Both the position numbers and the translations under genes were made by a program. Source: Paramacrobiotus metropolitanus (lineage: Eukaryota; Tardigrada; Eutardigrada; Parachela; Macrobiotidae). From it: a stretch of 64,000 bases of DNA. The DNA is taken from positions 677,261-741,260 of the forward strand of contig NW_026570290.1 of NCBI RefSeq assembly GCF_019649055.1, given 5' to 3'. The notes beneath the pieces are model-generated. The model worked only from the letters and a program-made list of their open reading frames with translations, was not told the origin of the DNA and made no database searches. Of the stretch, positions 47,401 through 60,200 are shown in pieces. Numbering within the stretch: position 1 is the stretch's first letter; each line of letters begins with the position of its first letter.

Positions 47401-50400
47401 CGCATGCGTCTGCATCTGGGAACCAAACATCCCGATGAGTTGGCGGCCATCTGGGCGGATTGGCCGTTCCCCTGCAAACACTGTCCACGCCGGTACTTAT
47501 CGCGGAGGTGGTTGATCCGACATATGGCCGAGATCCATCCGGGTGTCTCCTTACCGCCTGGCCCTTCGGTACTGTGCCCGTACTGTGGAAAACTGCTGAC
47601 GAAGCTGCCTCAACATTTAAGAGAGAACCGTTGTCGAGTCGCGTGGGACAAGAAGCCGTATCGCTGTCAACAGTGTCAGACCGGGTATTTCGGTGGGGGA
47701 CAATTGATGCAGCACGTTTACGATGTCCATCCTGGAAAGGCAGCGGGATTCGGTAAGTCGGTTATTGTCTGTTCGCTTTATCGGTTTGATGCTTTATCGT
47801 TTTCGCTCTACCTGCAGTTTATAAAAAAACTGAATGAGCTTGTGGTATTGTGATGCACATTCGGTTATGAACGGAATAGTTTTGATCAATTTGCATGGCT
47901 CAGTATTTGTGCAAGCAGGTATCGCTTAAATATGCAGTTGTAAATGGAAACTTTCTCTAAGTTTTTGCAGAGCTGTTAAATTATTTGCTAGTTAGTTATG
48001 TTTTATCTTTTCCCTTTCACGATTTCTTCATACCACTACTGTACTTTTTAGCCGCATCGTTACCACAAACGACAGCAAATGTATCGGAGCAAGTTGATGA
48101 TGCTGATCCCGCAGCACCTCTGAGTGATCGCAAGAGAAAAGCTAAAAAGCTCCAAAAGTCAACGAAGCGTAGAAAGCGTGATATTTCTGATCGTGCGGTT
48201 GCCTCCCAGAGCGATGCTATACCGGCGGAAGCGAGTTTCGTCCTTGCTGCAGAAATCGTTGCCTCCAGTGAAACTGTTGCGAGTATTGGACGGCAGCGGT
48301 CTCCGGTTATTTCCGCTGATGACCAGATAGCTGCTCCATCATTACGGCGGAGTCAGCGTTTATCGAAACTGCGTCAAACTTCCGCATCGAAACCGCAGGA
48401 TCCCAGCACTCGTTCCCAACCACAGGAAACATCAACCTCGGCGACGGATTTTCAGATGAGTCCGAGCGGATCACAGTCGGAAAAAAAACAGCCCGCGATG
48501 CGTGATCACGAAGAGCAGTCTGAATGTGGATCGATCCAGGATTCCTCCTCAGAGTGGGACGCTGCATCCGCAGCGTCGGAATCAGAGGAATCCGATGCAG
48601 AACGGAACGCCCCTTTGAAGTTTAAAAATACGGCGAAACGACGGAAACACCATACACGAGGGGATGGCTGTGCGTCGACGACAGTCGATGATATTATTAA
48701 CAGTGATAATCCAGAGAAGTCGGCGCAGCATAAGCCCAAGCGGGGCAGATCTGATCTCCGACCTCCGACGGCAAGCACGCGGTGCCCAATTTGCCGACGC
48801 TGCTGGCCAGAGATTGAGCAACATTATCGTGAAAAACATCCAGAATTGGTTGCAGAGCTCATTCCGTGTCGGCTTAAGGATTGCAAGGCAGTGTTTCTGA
48901 GACAGAAAAGCTTACGGATCCACATGCTTCGGGTGAGCCACATACACATAATGATGAAGTGTTCCAGTTCCAGTTGCTGAGCGATATCGCGAAATTAAAT
49001 GAAAACTCAGTTTAAACGCATTGTCGGCACCAAAACTAATATTATTATCCGTCCTCGTGAGATTTGGCTACCAAAGGCACACAAAAACGAAGTCGAATTT
49101 GAAGCTAGGCCAGGCACACCCGATTTTCCCTAAACTGTACAATAAGTTAAAGCTTGGCCAGATGCATTTAAAATTTAACAAAAACGCCACGGAAACTGGT
49201 TTCGGTTTAGATTCTGCTTTATTGTTTTAGTTTCAGGACGATCGGATAATAAATATGCAGTTTTTCGAGCACAGCAGTTCCATTTAAGCGCTTTGTCCAT
49301 TTTATTTCGCGATGTCTCTGGAACTGAAATCCGAATACTGCGCACACTTAAGTGATTTCAGGGTAAACGTGTACGAATTTAAATCATGCGGTTGCAGAAG
49401 GATGTAATATAGCGTATAGATTTTGGGAGTTCGCAAAAGTTTGTTTTCAGTGGATCTGGTACGATGTGTGTGACCATTTCCTTTAAGCTGGACCATCACT
49501 TCAACTTCTACCCTATATGTCGTAAAGGAAGTGGCCCAGTACTCTGTACACGGTACCAAATTCGTATACATGCACGAAAACGTTCACTTTTGCGCACTTT
49601 CAGACACTCCTTTGCTTTGTTTTATGACATTCTGTAGCCAGGTAATTTGAATACGTCGGCGTGAATATCGTTTGTGCGCGCAGCATCCGGTTCGAGAGTT
49701 ATGTACACCTGCAAGAAAATTCCAAAAAGTTCAAATGCATTAAGATGTACCAAAATTCTCATTATGGACAGATAGATCTCTGAAATTTTGCATGTAAACG
49801 CACATATCCATGAAGATGGCTTTTACACCGAACCACGGCTCTAGCATTTTTTTAATGTACTAGTTATTGATTTTTAGCTGGGTTGGTGCTTACTTTTTAT
49901 GGTTGAAACTTGCAGGCCCATTACGGCTCTGTCACAATGTTGAATACTGATCGGCAAGTCGCTGCGGCAACGGAGGAAGTCGATGATGGTGTGACGTTGA
50001 CGACAGCGGATGATGCAAGAAAACCACCTCCGCCGAAAGCGAAGTCCCGCAGATCTGAGGTCGGACTCCGAAAAACAACCGAGCGCTGTCTAATTTGTCG
50101 CACAGAGTGCTCTAAGAAAGGAATCGACGAACATTACCGGAACAAGCATCCAGATAGTCTTGAAAAGCTTGCACAAGCTATGACCTGTCGGTATCCGGAT
50201 TGCAACCGGGCGTATCTTACTGAAAAAGGCTTAAAATACCACATGTCGCAGGTGAGTTGCAGAGGGTAGTATAAATTATTACAAGTGTAAGCCTGCAGCT
50301 GTGTAGTCAATATCCACGCAGCAGAAGGGCGAACATTTGGAAGTTATGGGAGCGTACGGTAGCGATAGTTTCCTCGCACGCACGCGAAGCAGATGTTATG

Positions 50401-51543
50401 GTTAAAGTACAACTTTTTTCAGGAAATTGCTTTTACTGTTTTTCTAGTAGCACTTTGTATTTCATTGGATGAATTATATATCGCTAAAAATTGCAGGCCC
50501 ATCCCACCGGTAACACCACGGTGTCGGAAGACGATCAGCAAGTTGCTGCGGCGTACATTATCGAAACCGGTTTCCTGCATTTCCGCTGCACGGTGTGCCA
50601 GTTGAATTTCAGTCGAAAACCCCTGTTGGACCTCCACGTACTGCAGCACGACAGTGCCGTTGACCGCGAGGAACAGCGTCAGTGTCCCGCGTGTGAATAC
50701 ACGCCTGCCAGCCTCACTGATTTATCCCAGCACGTCAACGTACATGGGTTCGCCATGTCGCTTAGGCAGCGCCAGCCGTGCATGCTGTGCGGTAAATCGA
50801 TTTTGAACTATCACGGTAAGAATTTACGCGTGCACATGGAACGGGTCCATGCGGACGTGATGTTGCAGCGGAAGCAGCTGCAGAGTTTTCCATGTGGCAA
50901 GTGTGAGAAGACCTTCGATACGGCCTACGCCATGAAGCAGCACGTCAACATCGCGCATAAGAAAACCATGTGTCTGTACTGTTGCACGCATTTCGCGAGC
51001 TGCAAAGAGTACCACGTACATGTGGCGGAGCATAAGGTGGAGGGTGTGTTCCCCTGTCCGCAGTGCACGGCCTCCTTCAGCTCCTACATGGCCATACGAG
51101 GACACTTTAGCATTCATGATGCCAGTCGTGTTTGCCTGATTTGTCGGAAGGTGTGTCGTTCGGCGAAACGGCTGGAAGGTCATCTGCGACATTGTGTGAA
51201 ACAGAAAGCGCCGACACGGCAACGGGAACGTCCCGAGTTGGACGACGGGGCGGCCATCGAGTTCCCGTGTTCCGTATGTAATAAGCGGCTGGTGGGGATG
51301 CAGAAGCTCTTCTGGCATATGAAAAGCCGTCATTTTGTGGGCAGCGCCAAGGAGAAGCGGCAGCAGTGGAAGAAGGAGAAGGAGACCAACGCGCAGCTGA
51401 AGGCCTTCTTCCGTCCCAAGAGAACCATGACGTTTGAAGAGTTTAATCATCGCTGCGAAGCGTGCCGGAAAGGGTTTCGGTGGCGGGAGAGTCTGCTCAG
51501 CCATATTGAGAAAAAGCATGCGTCGGGAGGGAAAAACTTCTGA
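41469..51543 (+). CDS. giant C2H2 zinc-finger protein 2
   Basis: Proposed exons: 41469..42327, 42714..42779, 42840..42908, 42966..43354, 43689..44838, 46463..47752, 48052..48932, 49916..50251, 50497..51543; about 2,028 residues with about 35 intact fingers. Exon 1 has eight fingers: the last pair (CPYCGK...NRC plus YRCQQCQ...H) is duplicated. Exon 5 (D) has lost one finger and one Cys of another (CDKRPSGF). Exon 6 is the second A with an acidic Ser/Pro-rich N-part. Exons 7 and 8 (B, B') each end in a finger completed by AH of the next exon. Exon 7 holds a strong basic NLS-like stretch (RKRKAKK ... KRRKRD). Exon 4 has VKEE in VRAVKEELLGW. The exon 4/5 junction is uncertain because of an A10 run (43391-43400) and competing donors at 43354 and 43406. 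No 66-bp linker exon is seen. Confidence 0.68.
46038..46165. repeat. inverted repeat, 20-bp arms, in an intron
   Basis: Arms 46038..46057 (gctgccgtcacccggctgga) and 46146..46165 are reverse complements with one mismatch, 88 bp apart, within the long intron before the second A exon of zinc-finger gene 2. Confidence 0.65.
46339..46375 (+). repeat. short dispersed repeat
   Basis: The sequence gaacatagaggaccttcgct and the following bases closely match 326-355 at the left end of the window (gaacatagaggacctccgct). It is probably part of an interspersed element of unknown type. Confidence 0.4.
49510..49700 (+). repeat. dispersed repeat copy in zinc-finger gene 2 intron
   Basis: Shares ordered blocks with 4711-4860, 55000-55100 and 61395-61520: ggtaccaaattcgt, atgcacgaaaac, ttttatgaca and gtttgtgcgcgcagcatccg. 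It lies in the intron between the B and B' exons. Confidence 0.4.
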
Positions 51544-52234
51544 CACGCATTTTGTTTATGTAACTACTGTGCTCCGGTCTCGAAGGGGATGCAGTATTAT
51601 GCATTTTGAGTTTTTGTAATTCCGTGGTTTAGCTGGATTTTCTGTTTCGCTATGTGACTATGTCGGTAAGGTTTTGTCTTAACAAAGCATTTGACCCCAT
51701 CGTCTTTGCTGTCACAATAAAGCAGCGCTTGACCGACGTCTCACATATCCGTACGCGATACGAATGCTTCTATGGCTTACTAGCAAATAAGCACTGAAAT
51801 TCTTCATGCTTACGGGCTGCAGAAGCGGTTGTGAGTTGTCTTTTGTGGTTTTAAACTAAAGAAAAATTTAAAATGCACTTCTGTTTAGGGCGGATTCAAG
51901 TATTGCCGTAATAAGCCAGGGGATAGGGGTGGTATCGGCTTTTTGGCTTTTTAGTTTTAATGTTAACGATAAGTACTTCTACAGTACGTGCGGGCCGGCA
52001 ACCCATAAAAAAACCAAAAAAGTTATTTCCTTTCACCGATAACTCGAGATCAGTACTTTCAGATAATAAGTTAGATAATTTTATCCGATTGGTCTGGAAA
52101 ATTTTTAACAAAATTAATATAATTATGAGTTTTCTGTCGTCAGCGAGGTTAACCCAGGTTCAAACTGACAAATTCTCATGACTGTAAAAATATTAAATTT
52201 CCATTTTCGTCGCACAGCGCACTTACAGCACTTA

Positions 52235-52398
52235 GGCCTCGTCTCGAATTCGAAGCGAATCTAGCTTTGGTACGGTTGCTCAACCGCACGAGGTGGCTGT
52301 ATGCAGTGGCCACGCCTACAGATACGGTACGCGAAGCCACCTCGCGAGGTGGAGTTGCTGTATCGCAACAAGATTCGCTTCGAATTCGGGACAAGGCC
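52235..52398. mobile_element. 164-bp MITE with 28-bp terminal inverted repeats
   Basis: The first and last 28 bases are reverse complements at 26 of 28 positions, starting ggcctcgtctcgaattcg. On both sides the flanking bases are TTA, and the longer flanks 52223..52234 and 52399..52410 (ttacag[c/t]actta) are direct repeats with one mismatch. GGCC-starting ends with a TTA duplication fit the PIF/Harbinger type; this assignment is inference. There is no coding capacity. Confidence 0.75.
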
Positions 52399-52687
52399 TT
52401 ACAGTACTTACTTGATCGACCTTCACCGGGCGCGAGGCACGTGCTTTTCTCAACTTCCGTTTCCGATTCTCAACTCAAACTGTTGCATGCTGCCACCCCA
52501 TGGCACCACTTTACACTGAATTTGCAAACAGTCAAGAGTCAAGACTCAATAGTGTTTTGCCATTTTTAGTTTCTTGTTTGGATTCTGAGGAGCTGAGAAT
52601 TGCGACTTTTGTTTTCGTTTGTGTTCGGTTTCCGCTTGCCAGTGTAACGCTGTAGTTTTCACGTCCAGTGAAATTCGTGACGATCGT

Positions 52688-52980
52688 ATGAAGCAGCGTG
52701 CTCTCATTCGGTTATGTATCGTGGATTGCAAAGTGCAATCAGCATTCTCGCCTGTAAGCAGTAAGTGACAGTAAGACTGCAAATCCTGTAGGAACCGTGT
52801 ATAGAGACTTGTTAGTTGTCAACCGCGAGCACCTGAATAAGTTTGTACGGACTACGGAGTATCCTGTTCCCCATTCATTTATCTGTTTTTCATCGTAATT
52901 AGTGATACCTCAGCTCTGGCACTGCGCAAGCAATGTTTCCCGTTCTTCGTTGTTGCAACAGCGGGACTGATTTCGGAGAG
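52688..52980 (+). promoter_or_regulatory. conserved block upstream of zinc-finger gene 3
   Basis: Counterpart of 40255-40500, including 28 identical bases at 52936-52963. It lies about 1.3 kb before the ATG of gene 3 and is a candidate promoter or untranslated first exon. Confidence 0.45.
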
Positions 52981-54291
52981 TTCGGCAGGTGCGCCATTTT
53001 TCGCTTTCAAGGGGTACGTGTACGACCGTACGAGTGTTTAAGTTAATTTTAGCTACAATCATTAGTAAATCAAGAATGAATCATGGAGTACTGCGTTTTT
53101 ATTGAGTTTTAATTCAGTCCACAATCACATGTTACCGTGTATCTGATGTATTCTTTTGCTGCTCTTCTTTTTCTGGGCTTATTTTCAACAGAATGGGAAA
53201 TGAGCTTATTATGGAGGCCCCTACAGATCTGATAATAATTATTAAATACTGGAGTAGAAATGTTTATTTATGTATTGTTTGTTTATTTCATTTTGGTTTT
53301 TGTTTAATTATATTTTAGTATTTTTTTAAATTTCGTTTTTTTTCTTATGCGAAACAACCATTCACAAAGACAATTTATAGAAAAAACTACGAACCCATGC
53401 AAAAAAGACCGACCCTGGGAAAACGACGAAACGGGTAGGGAAATGCATGGTAACTCTCGTAGAGCAAAGGCGACCATTGTATACGCAAAACGAACTGCCA
53501 GAAAAATTTTCTGACCGTCACCGAGCGCGGTCGGTCAAAAATTTGATTTCATAGTGCGCTCACTGCGCTGCAATTAGAAAAGAAAAGAATTTTTGTTAGG
53601 TGGCGAATCACTGGCGATCCAAACATTTTTCCGACAACATATTCGGAATCAGCGTATTCGAAATGCATAAAATAACTTTTTAATTTGGGCTCTGTTGTTA
53701 CCAACCATGGTCGTTGTAGTCGACAGTCGGAATTTGTTTTGAACTTTTCCGTTATTAAATTAAAAATGTGTTCTAGATAAAAAAATTCGCTAATTTTGAG
53801 TCCTGCATTTGGTTTTAGTAAGAAAAAAACCGTGGCAAGTGAACTGAAATTGTAATATCCAAAGTTCTAACGAAGTCCGGCCGTGCCTTCCAGTAGAGAC
53901 AGTGGTTTAGCGCAGTCACGGTATTTAGCGCGTGGCGCAGTTTAGCTTAGATCAGTCCTGCGTACACTTCTTTACTCTTTTCCCGCTTTAACCATGTGTT
54001 GGTTTGTGCTCACCAGTCAGACGCGCTTTTAGAAACAATTTAGAAGAGCATTTTAGATTTTCTACGAACACAGTGAAATAATTTTTCTCATATCATGGCT
54101 TTAATTGGCTGATATATATTAATCAGATTTTTGAATTTACATGTAGATTGGGAAGGGAGCGAGCACCAGATAATCGGAATTCCGCTATGACTAATCTGCG
54201 CCGCTGATCGCTAACCAGTGCACTTCCTGCCACCGGTCCCACCTTGACCATTGATCCGCCTGCTTGACCAACGACAGCTGCTATTGTCGGC

Positions 54292-57200
54292 ATGGATTCC
54301 GCGGGGTCCACCGGGTCCATCATCGATTACATGCGCACCACGGGTTGCTTCCAGTTCCACTGCGCTACTTGCCGGAAAACCTTCCAGCATCTTTCCCTCC
54401 TGGAGCTCCACAACGCCACCCATACCTCGCCCGCCGAACCGCCCAGTCAGCGCCAATGTCCAGTCTGTGATTTCACCGGCGACGACTTCCAACAGCTGGC
54501 CAAGCATGTCCTCCAGCACGCACTGCGCCGCAACGACTGGGTGCGGTGTCCCTTTTGCAATCAGGAAGTTGGTCGTATGGTCGATGCCGCCATGCGAGTT
54601 CACCTGGAAGCCAAGCATCCCCGGGAGTTGGAGGTCATCTGGGCGGACTGGCCGTTCCCCTGCGAACACTGTCCCCGGCGGTATTTTCTCCGAAAGTGGC
54701 TGGTGCGACATGTGGGCCAGATGCATGCCGGCGCCTCCTTATCACCGGAAGACACGCAGACGTGCCCGTACTGTGGGAAAGTGTTTACGGCGCTGCATCT
54801 GCATTTGAGCAAGAACCGGTGCCGCGTCGCGTGGGACATGAAGCCGTATCGCTGTCAACAGTGCCAGACCGGGTATTGCACTCACGGGAGTTTCATGCAC
54901 CACGTTGTTAAAGCCCATGGGGGAGATGTCCCAGTAGGCTCTGGTAAGTCTTAGAGCCGGTGATTGTTTGGTCGACTAAAGCCTTATTGTTTTTATATTA
55001 AGGGATGTGCCGGTACATAAGGCAGATTCGTTTACATGCACGAAAACTGCACTTTCGTGAAATCCAAAGCACCTTTTTGCCTATTTTATGACGTTGTAAC
55101 GAGACTTTTTGTATACTTGATTCAGTTGATTGCGTTTAGTTTTTTGGAGCTTTCCAGTAGGCAGAATTCCCTAACCGTATATCACTTTTCACGCAGAGTT
55201 ATTTCAGTCTCTGGGTACTGTCATACAATAGCTACAATAATGCAAAACGTGTTCGAGATTGTGCAAAAGCGAAAGTTTTCGTGTGTGTCGCACGGAGTGA
55301 GTAGTAGTACCATTTATCGCATATCCATTATTCGCATGCAGGCGCCTTTTAAAGGCTGAACGGTAAAAATACCTTTTCCGAATAGAGTGAGAAGGAACAG
55401 AATACGCTCACCGCAATATCCCGCACTTCCAAGCTCTTTTAATCTGCCTGCTTGATTTTTTTAGATTTGTACTCCTGTTCATCCTTTTGACATACCTCTG
55501 ATTTTTAGCATTATCTTTAGGGCAAACGACAGCGGTTGGGTCGGAGGCAGTTGATGCGTTTTCTGCTCACAGTGAGGATTTGCCGGAAAACTCGGGTAGC
55601 ATTTTCTTCGGTATGGTCTTCAAGGATCGCATTTTTTATGTACCACGTCTTTCCGCCTGTTTTTAGATGGAACACCAGCCGCTTCCTTGGAGGAAGAGAA
55701 CTTGCTTGCTGTCCAGGATTTTCGGGAAAATGCGGGTAATGATGGCCTAGGCCGCACTGAGTGGAGGTCAGAATCGGCTTAATTCGCACATGCAACATTT
55801 GTTTCTGTAGACGACCGTCTCGACGCCGATGTGACACACGAGCCGGATGATCCGGTCCTTCCCCAGACGGAATCCAGTGTTGGAGATCCTGCCTTAATTG
55901 CCACCTCGGAGGCGGACGAATTAATAGCATTACCGGTGCGTGCCGTCAAAGAAGAACTGTTGGGCTGGGTGGACAGCGATCCCTGGGGATTGCACAGCAC
56001 CGAACACCGTAACACGGGACTGCCGTACGGAGAAGCGGATCCGGATGCAGCTGGCTGTCTGTCTGCAACCAGTCCGGGGAATTCTGTTAGTCCAGCGGTG
56101 CAGGATGGCTCGGGATTCGGCGACACGACCCGGTTGTGCGCAACAGCGGAACGTGTTGATAGGGGAACGAATGCCCGCGCGTCAGCGTCGCCTTATATTC
56201 GTACTGCAAAGATTTGTGCAGCCCCTCCAGGTTATGGCGATTATTATTGTTACTCAGCTTATATTGGCGGAACGTTCATGTTGGACGTTATATTATAGGC
56301 ACGCCTTCTGCGACTGGCTGCCGTCCTGTGATCGTACCGGCGCGTTCCATGATCCCTGCGCTAGTTGAGGACACGGAAGATCTTGATACGACCCTCTTTT
56401 GTACAGAAGAGTTGCTTGCTGATGATGAAATCGATGCCCTTGTGCAGCCCCTGTCCATTCCTCGAACTGGTGAGATATTCGCAGCAACAGCAGGTTATTG
56501 TGATTATTATGATTTTCTAATTGTGATTATTGTTATTGCGATTAGTATTATGATTCTTATTTGATTATGATTATTGTGATCAATACTGTTACCGCACTAC
56601 GTCAGTCAAACTCTGTTAACAGTTTTATCGTGCAGGCGATTTGAAAACGTTCGTGATTAACTGCAAAAGTTTACACTTGATGGGTTAGGTTTTCTGAGGT
56701 AACAATTTCCCGTTTCCGGCCTTTCGAACGAACCCAGGTTATGCAGTTTTAAGGCCATGCAATTGCAGTCGTATTACTACCAAGCCGTGGATGTGATTAC
56801 TGTTATTGTGCTACAGTGACTAAACCACTTTACGGGACAGCAATAGTGTACTAAATTGTAGTCGCCATGTTCACCGTTCGCGGAATGTTCGTGCTACCCT
56901 TAATTAACACGCCTTAAGCGGAAAGTACATGCGCCCTGCACAGTTCAGCGCCTCAAGTTCTTCCTTTTTTTAGAAGTAGATCATCGATTAAAATCAACGA
57001 AGAAATTGGCAGCGCGGAACAAACAAGATGCGGTGAGCGGTCAGAATAACGCCGATGGCGCGGAAGCATCTCCCAACGTTTTCCGTTTGCACGCGTATGG
57101 TGGACGACACGGTGTGCCTGAAAAACCCGTTACCCTGCCATCACCAGCGGAGATCGCAGTCGCCTGCGCTTACATGAAAACCACCGGTTATTTCTACTAC

Positions 57201-60200
57201 TTCTGCCCCCCGTGCCGCAGCCCTTTCCCAACGAAGCCCTTGCTCGACCTGCATAATAAATTGTGTCATCCTCCGACTGATGCCGGCAACACTGACGAAC
57301 CGGCCGAGAAATGTCCCGAATGTGATTACACCGGTGTGGACATGCTCCAGCACATTAACCAGCACGTTTTTATCAAGGAAAACTGGCTGCCCTGCTTGAT
57401 CTGCGGCGAATCAATCTATCTAGGCCATAGAAATGGGTATCATAAAATGCGTCGGCATGTAGATGAGGAGCACCCCGAAGAGTTTGCTGCGATTTGCGCC
57501 GATTGGGAATGGCAGTGCATGGAGATGGACTGCCGGGAGATGTTCTTTTCCAGCGCACGGTTAGTGCGCCATGTCAGCTTGGCACATGACACAGAACGAG
57601 GGGACAGTCGCGAGACCGTGCCGGACCGCAACGCGCCGACGCCGTGTCAGCACTGCGGTAAGGTGTTGGCGGGCATCAATGGTTTGTACAAGCATCTGGA
57701 ATTGTGTGTTACGGGAACGGCGGAAGACCAGATGGAAGCACGGAAGAAACGGAAACTGAGAAGGAAATATTATGTCACCAAACAGGAACTAAGACGGCGG
57801 GCTCGTCGCTTGATGGAGTTGACCTATCACTGCGAAGAAAGCCCGCCCGGGTTCATGACGGAAGTATCTCTGCTGAACCACGTTAAAATGCGACATACCG
57901 GCGACAATGCGGTGTCGTCAGGGACGTTCCGGTGCCGGCAATGTGATCGGGGCTTTAACAGCGTCAAGGGTTTGGCTGCTCATATCCTAAGGAAACATCA
58001 GGGATGGAAGTGTGTGTATTGCGGTGTATTGATGACCAATCACATGGTGCATCCGACGCAGCACAGAGTCGACGGCCGGTATCCCTGTCCGCAGTGTACG
58101 AGTGTCTTTGACCGGTATATCCGCATGACGGGACATATGGAACGCTGCCATGGGTCCGTATCTATTCGTGAGGGATCGGCTGGATTGGAAGCACATGTGC
58201 GCGAGTGCGGTGGAAGTGATGCGGGAAAGGATGTCCTGCAGTGTGCAACGGACCATGACGCTTCTCAGCACGAACACGACGGCGGAGTAGTTTTGCGCAA
58301 GAAACTGGCCAAAGCGAAACCTGCTTGTCAGCGGGCTATTGACACGGGTAAGTTCACTGAGTCAGTGATAAAGTAACATAAAAAGTGGAGGCCGGCCAGT
58401 CGGTCCGCGGTTCAGAATATTATTGCTGTATAAATATTTTTCGTAAAGCCTTTTCTTTCAAGGCATACCTTGAAAATTGTTAACAGCAACATATTTTGGA
58501 AGTGTTTTTGTAATCCAGTTTTATCCTTCGCAATTTTGCCAGTTTCTAGCTAACGTAGAAGCCGAAGCAGGTTCTTGTACTAGATACGGACAGTAGTGAG
58601 AGGGAACTGCTCTCACCAGCGGAAGCCGACGAAGATGGAGTAAACAACGGTGCGTTGTTTAGGAGAATTGTGCAGTGCCGGGTTAAGAAAACTGATGCTT
58701 CGATGTAACCCATACTGCGCAAATCAGCGCGTGTCTGTTTGATATGATTATTTGGCGATTATACGCATTGAATGCTATCCTTTTTCACACTCTTTGTTGA
58801 TTGTTTGATTTAATATATGGTATAGTAAATTTGCGTTCTACTAAACATCAGTAATTTTTGCATCCTGGTTTAGATTGGCCCGCCGCTGACCACTGGACGA
58901 CCGACACGTTATCATTGCTGCTCGGCATCGATAACCGGGACCCACCTATTTTACCGCAGTGCGAGCCGGTGAATGGCGCTGACACGGAAAGAGTTGCGCA
59001 TGAAAATCATCCTGTTGATTACGCATCGCCGTGTACTGCGTTAGCCATGAATGGGGCACTAGAGGGTTCTCTACAGTGCAGTTTCTTACCGCCAGATGTC
59101 GGCCAGTCCGATATGCTCAGCCACGACACCAATATAGACGGCTTATTTGTGTCTTCCCCTGCCGAAAGCTTTCTTGTTGGAGATCATGATCAGTATGACC
59201 CATCGGATTCTAGAACTGCATTGTCTCCGTGTGGCTCGTCACCACCGACACCGGCGATTGGATCGTCGTATAGCGCTCCGCCTGCGGAAATTGTCAGTAT
59301 AGAATCATTAGTGAACGTGTGCGATGACATGGAAGCCGGCATTGTCGGCTCCCCGTATCCATCTTCCTCTCGCGAGTCCTTGCCAGCTGGAGAGAACGAT
59401 CAGCCAAACCTGTCGGGCCCTTTGAAGGTGCTGCTCCCGTGTCCTTCCCCGTCACTGACAACGACCACTGAACAGTTGTCCGATACTCTGCCTGAGGCAA
59501 TGCCTAGCAGAGATCCATTTTTGGAGACGTCCAATGGCGTGAATTCGGCCGAGATCACCGCGTCCATCATCGATTACATGCGCACCACCGGTTTCTTCCT
59601 GTTCTACTGCGCATCCTGCCGTAAATACTTTCAGCAACATTCCCTCCTGGAGCTGCACAACGCCACCCATACCCCACCCGCCGAACCGCCAAGCCAGCGC
59701 CAGTGTCCAGCCTGTGACTTCACCGCCAGCGACTTTCAACAGCTGGCCGAGCATGTCATCCAGCACGCACTGCAGCAGGAGGACTGGATGCGGTGTCCGT
59801 TGTGCAAGGAGGAAGTTTGCCGTGTCAGAGGTAGCCGCATGCGAGAACACTTTGAAGCCGAACACCCCCAGGAGTTGGAGGTCATCTGGGCGGATTGGCC
59901 CTTCCCCTGCGAACACTGTCCTCGGCGGTACTTTTTCCGGAAGTGGCTGGTACGGCATATGGATCAGAACCATCCAGGCGCCGCTTTGCCGTCGGACCAT
60001 GCGAAAGTGTGTCCGTACTGCGGGAAATCATTTACGGCGCTGGATCTGCACCTGAGCAAGAACCGATGCCGCGTCGCGTGGGACAAGAAGCCGTATCGCT
60101 GCCGTCAGTGCCAGACCGGGTATTGCACACACGGCAGCTTGATGTGGCATGTTAAAAGTGTCCATGCGGGAGATGTCGCAGTATGCTCCGGTAAGCCGAT

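Larger units (their letters stand above)
51544..54291. other. spacer between zinc-finger genes 2 and 3
   Basis: No gene is supported. It holds a small MITE (52235-52398) and the block conserved with the region upstream of gene 2. Bases just before the ATG of gene 3 (accagtgcacttcc...gccaccg) also match the 5' flank of gene 2. Confidence 0.5.
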
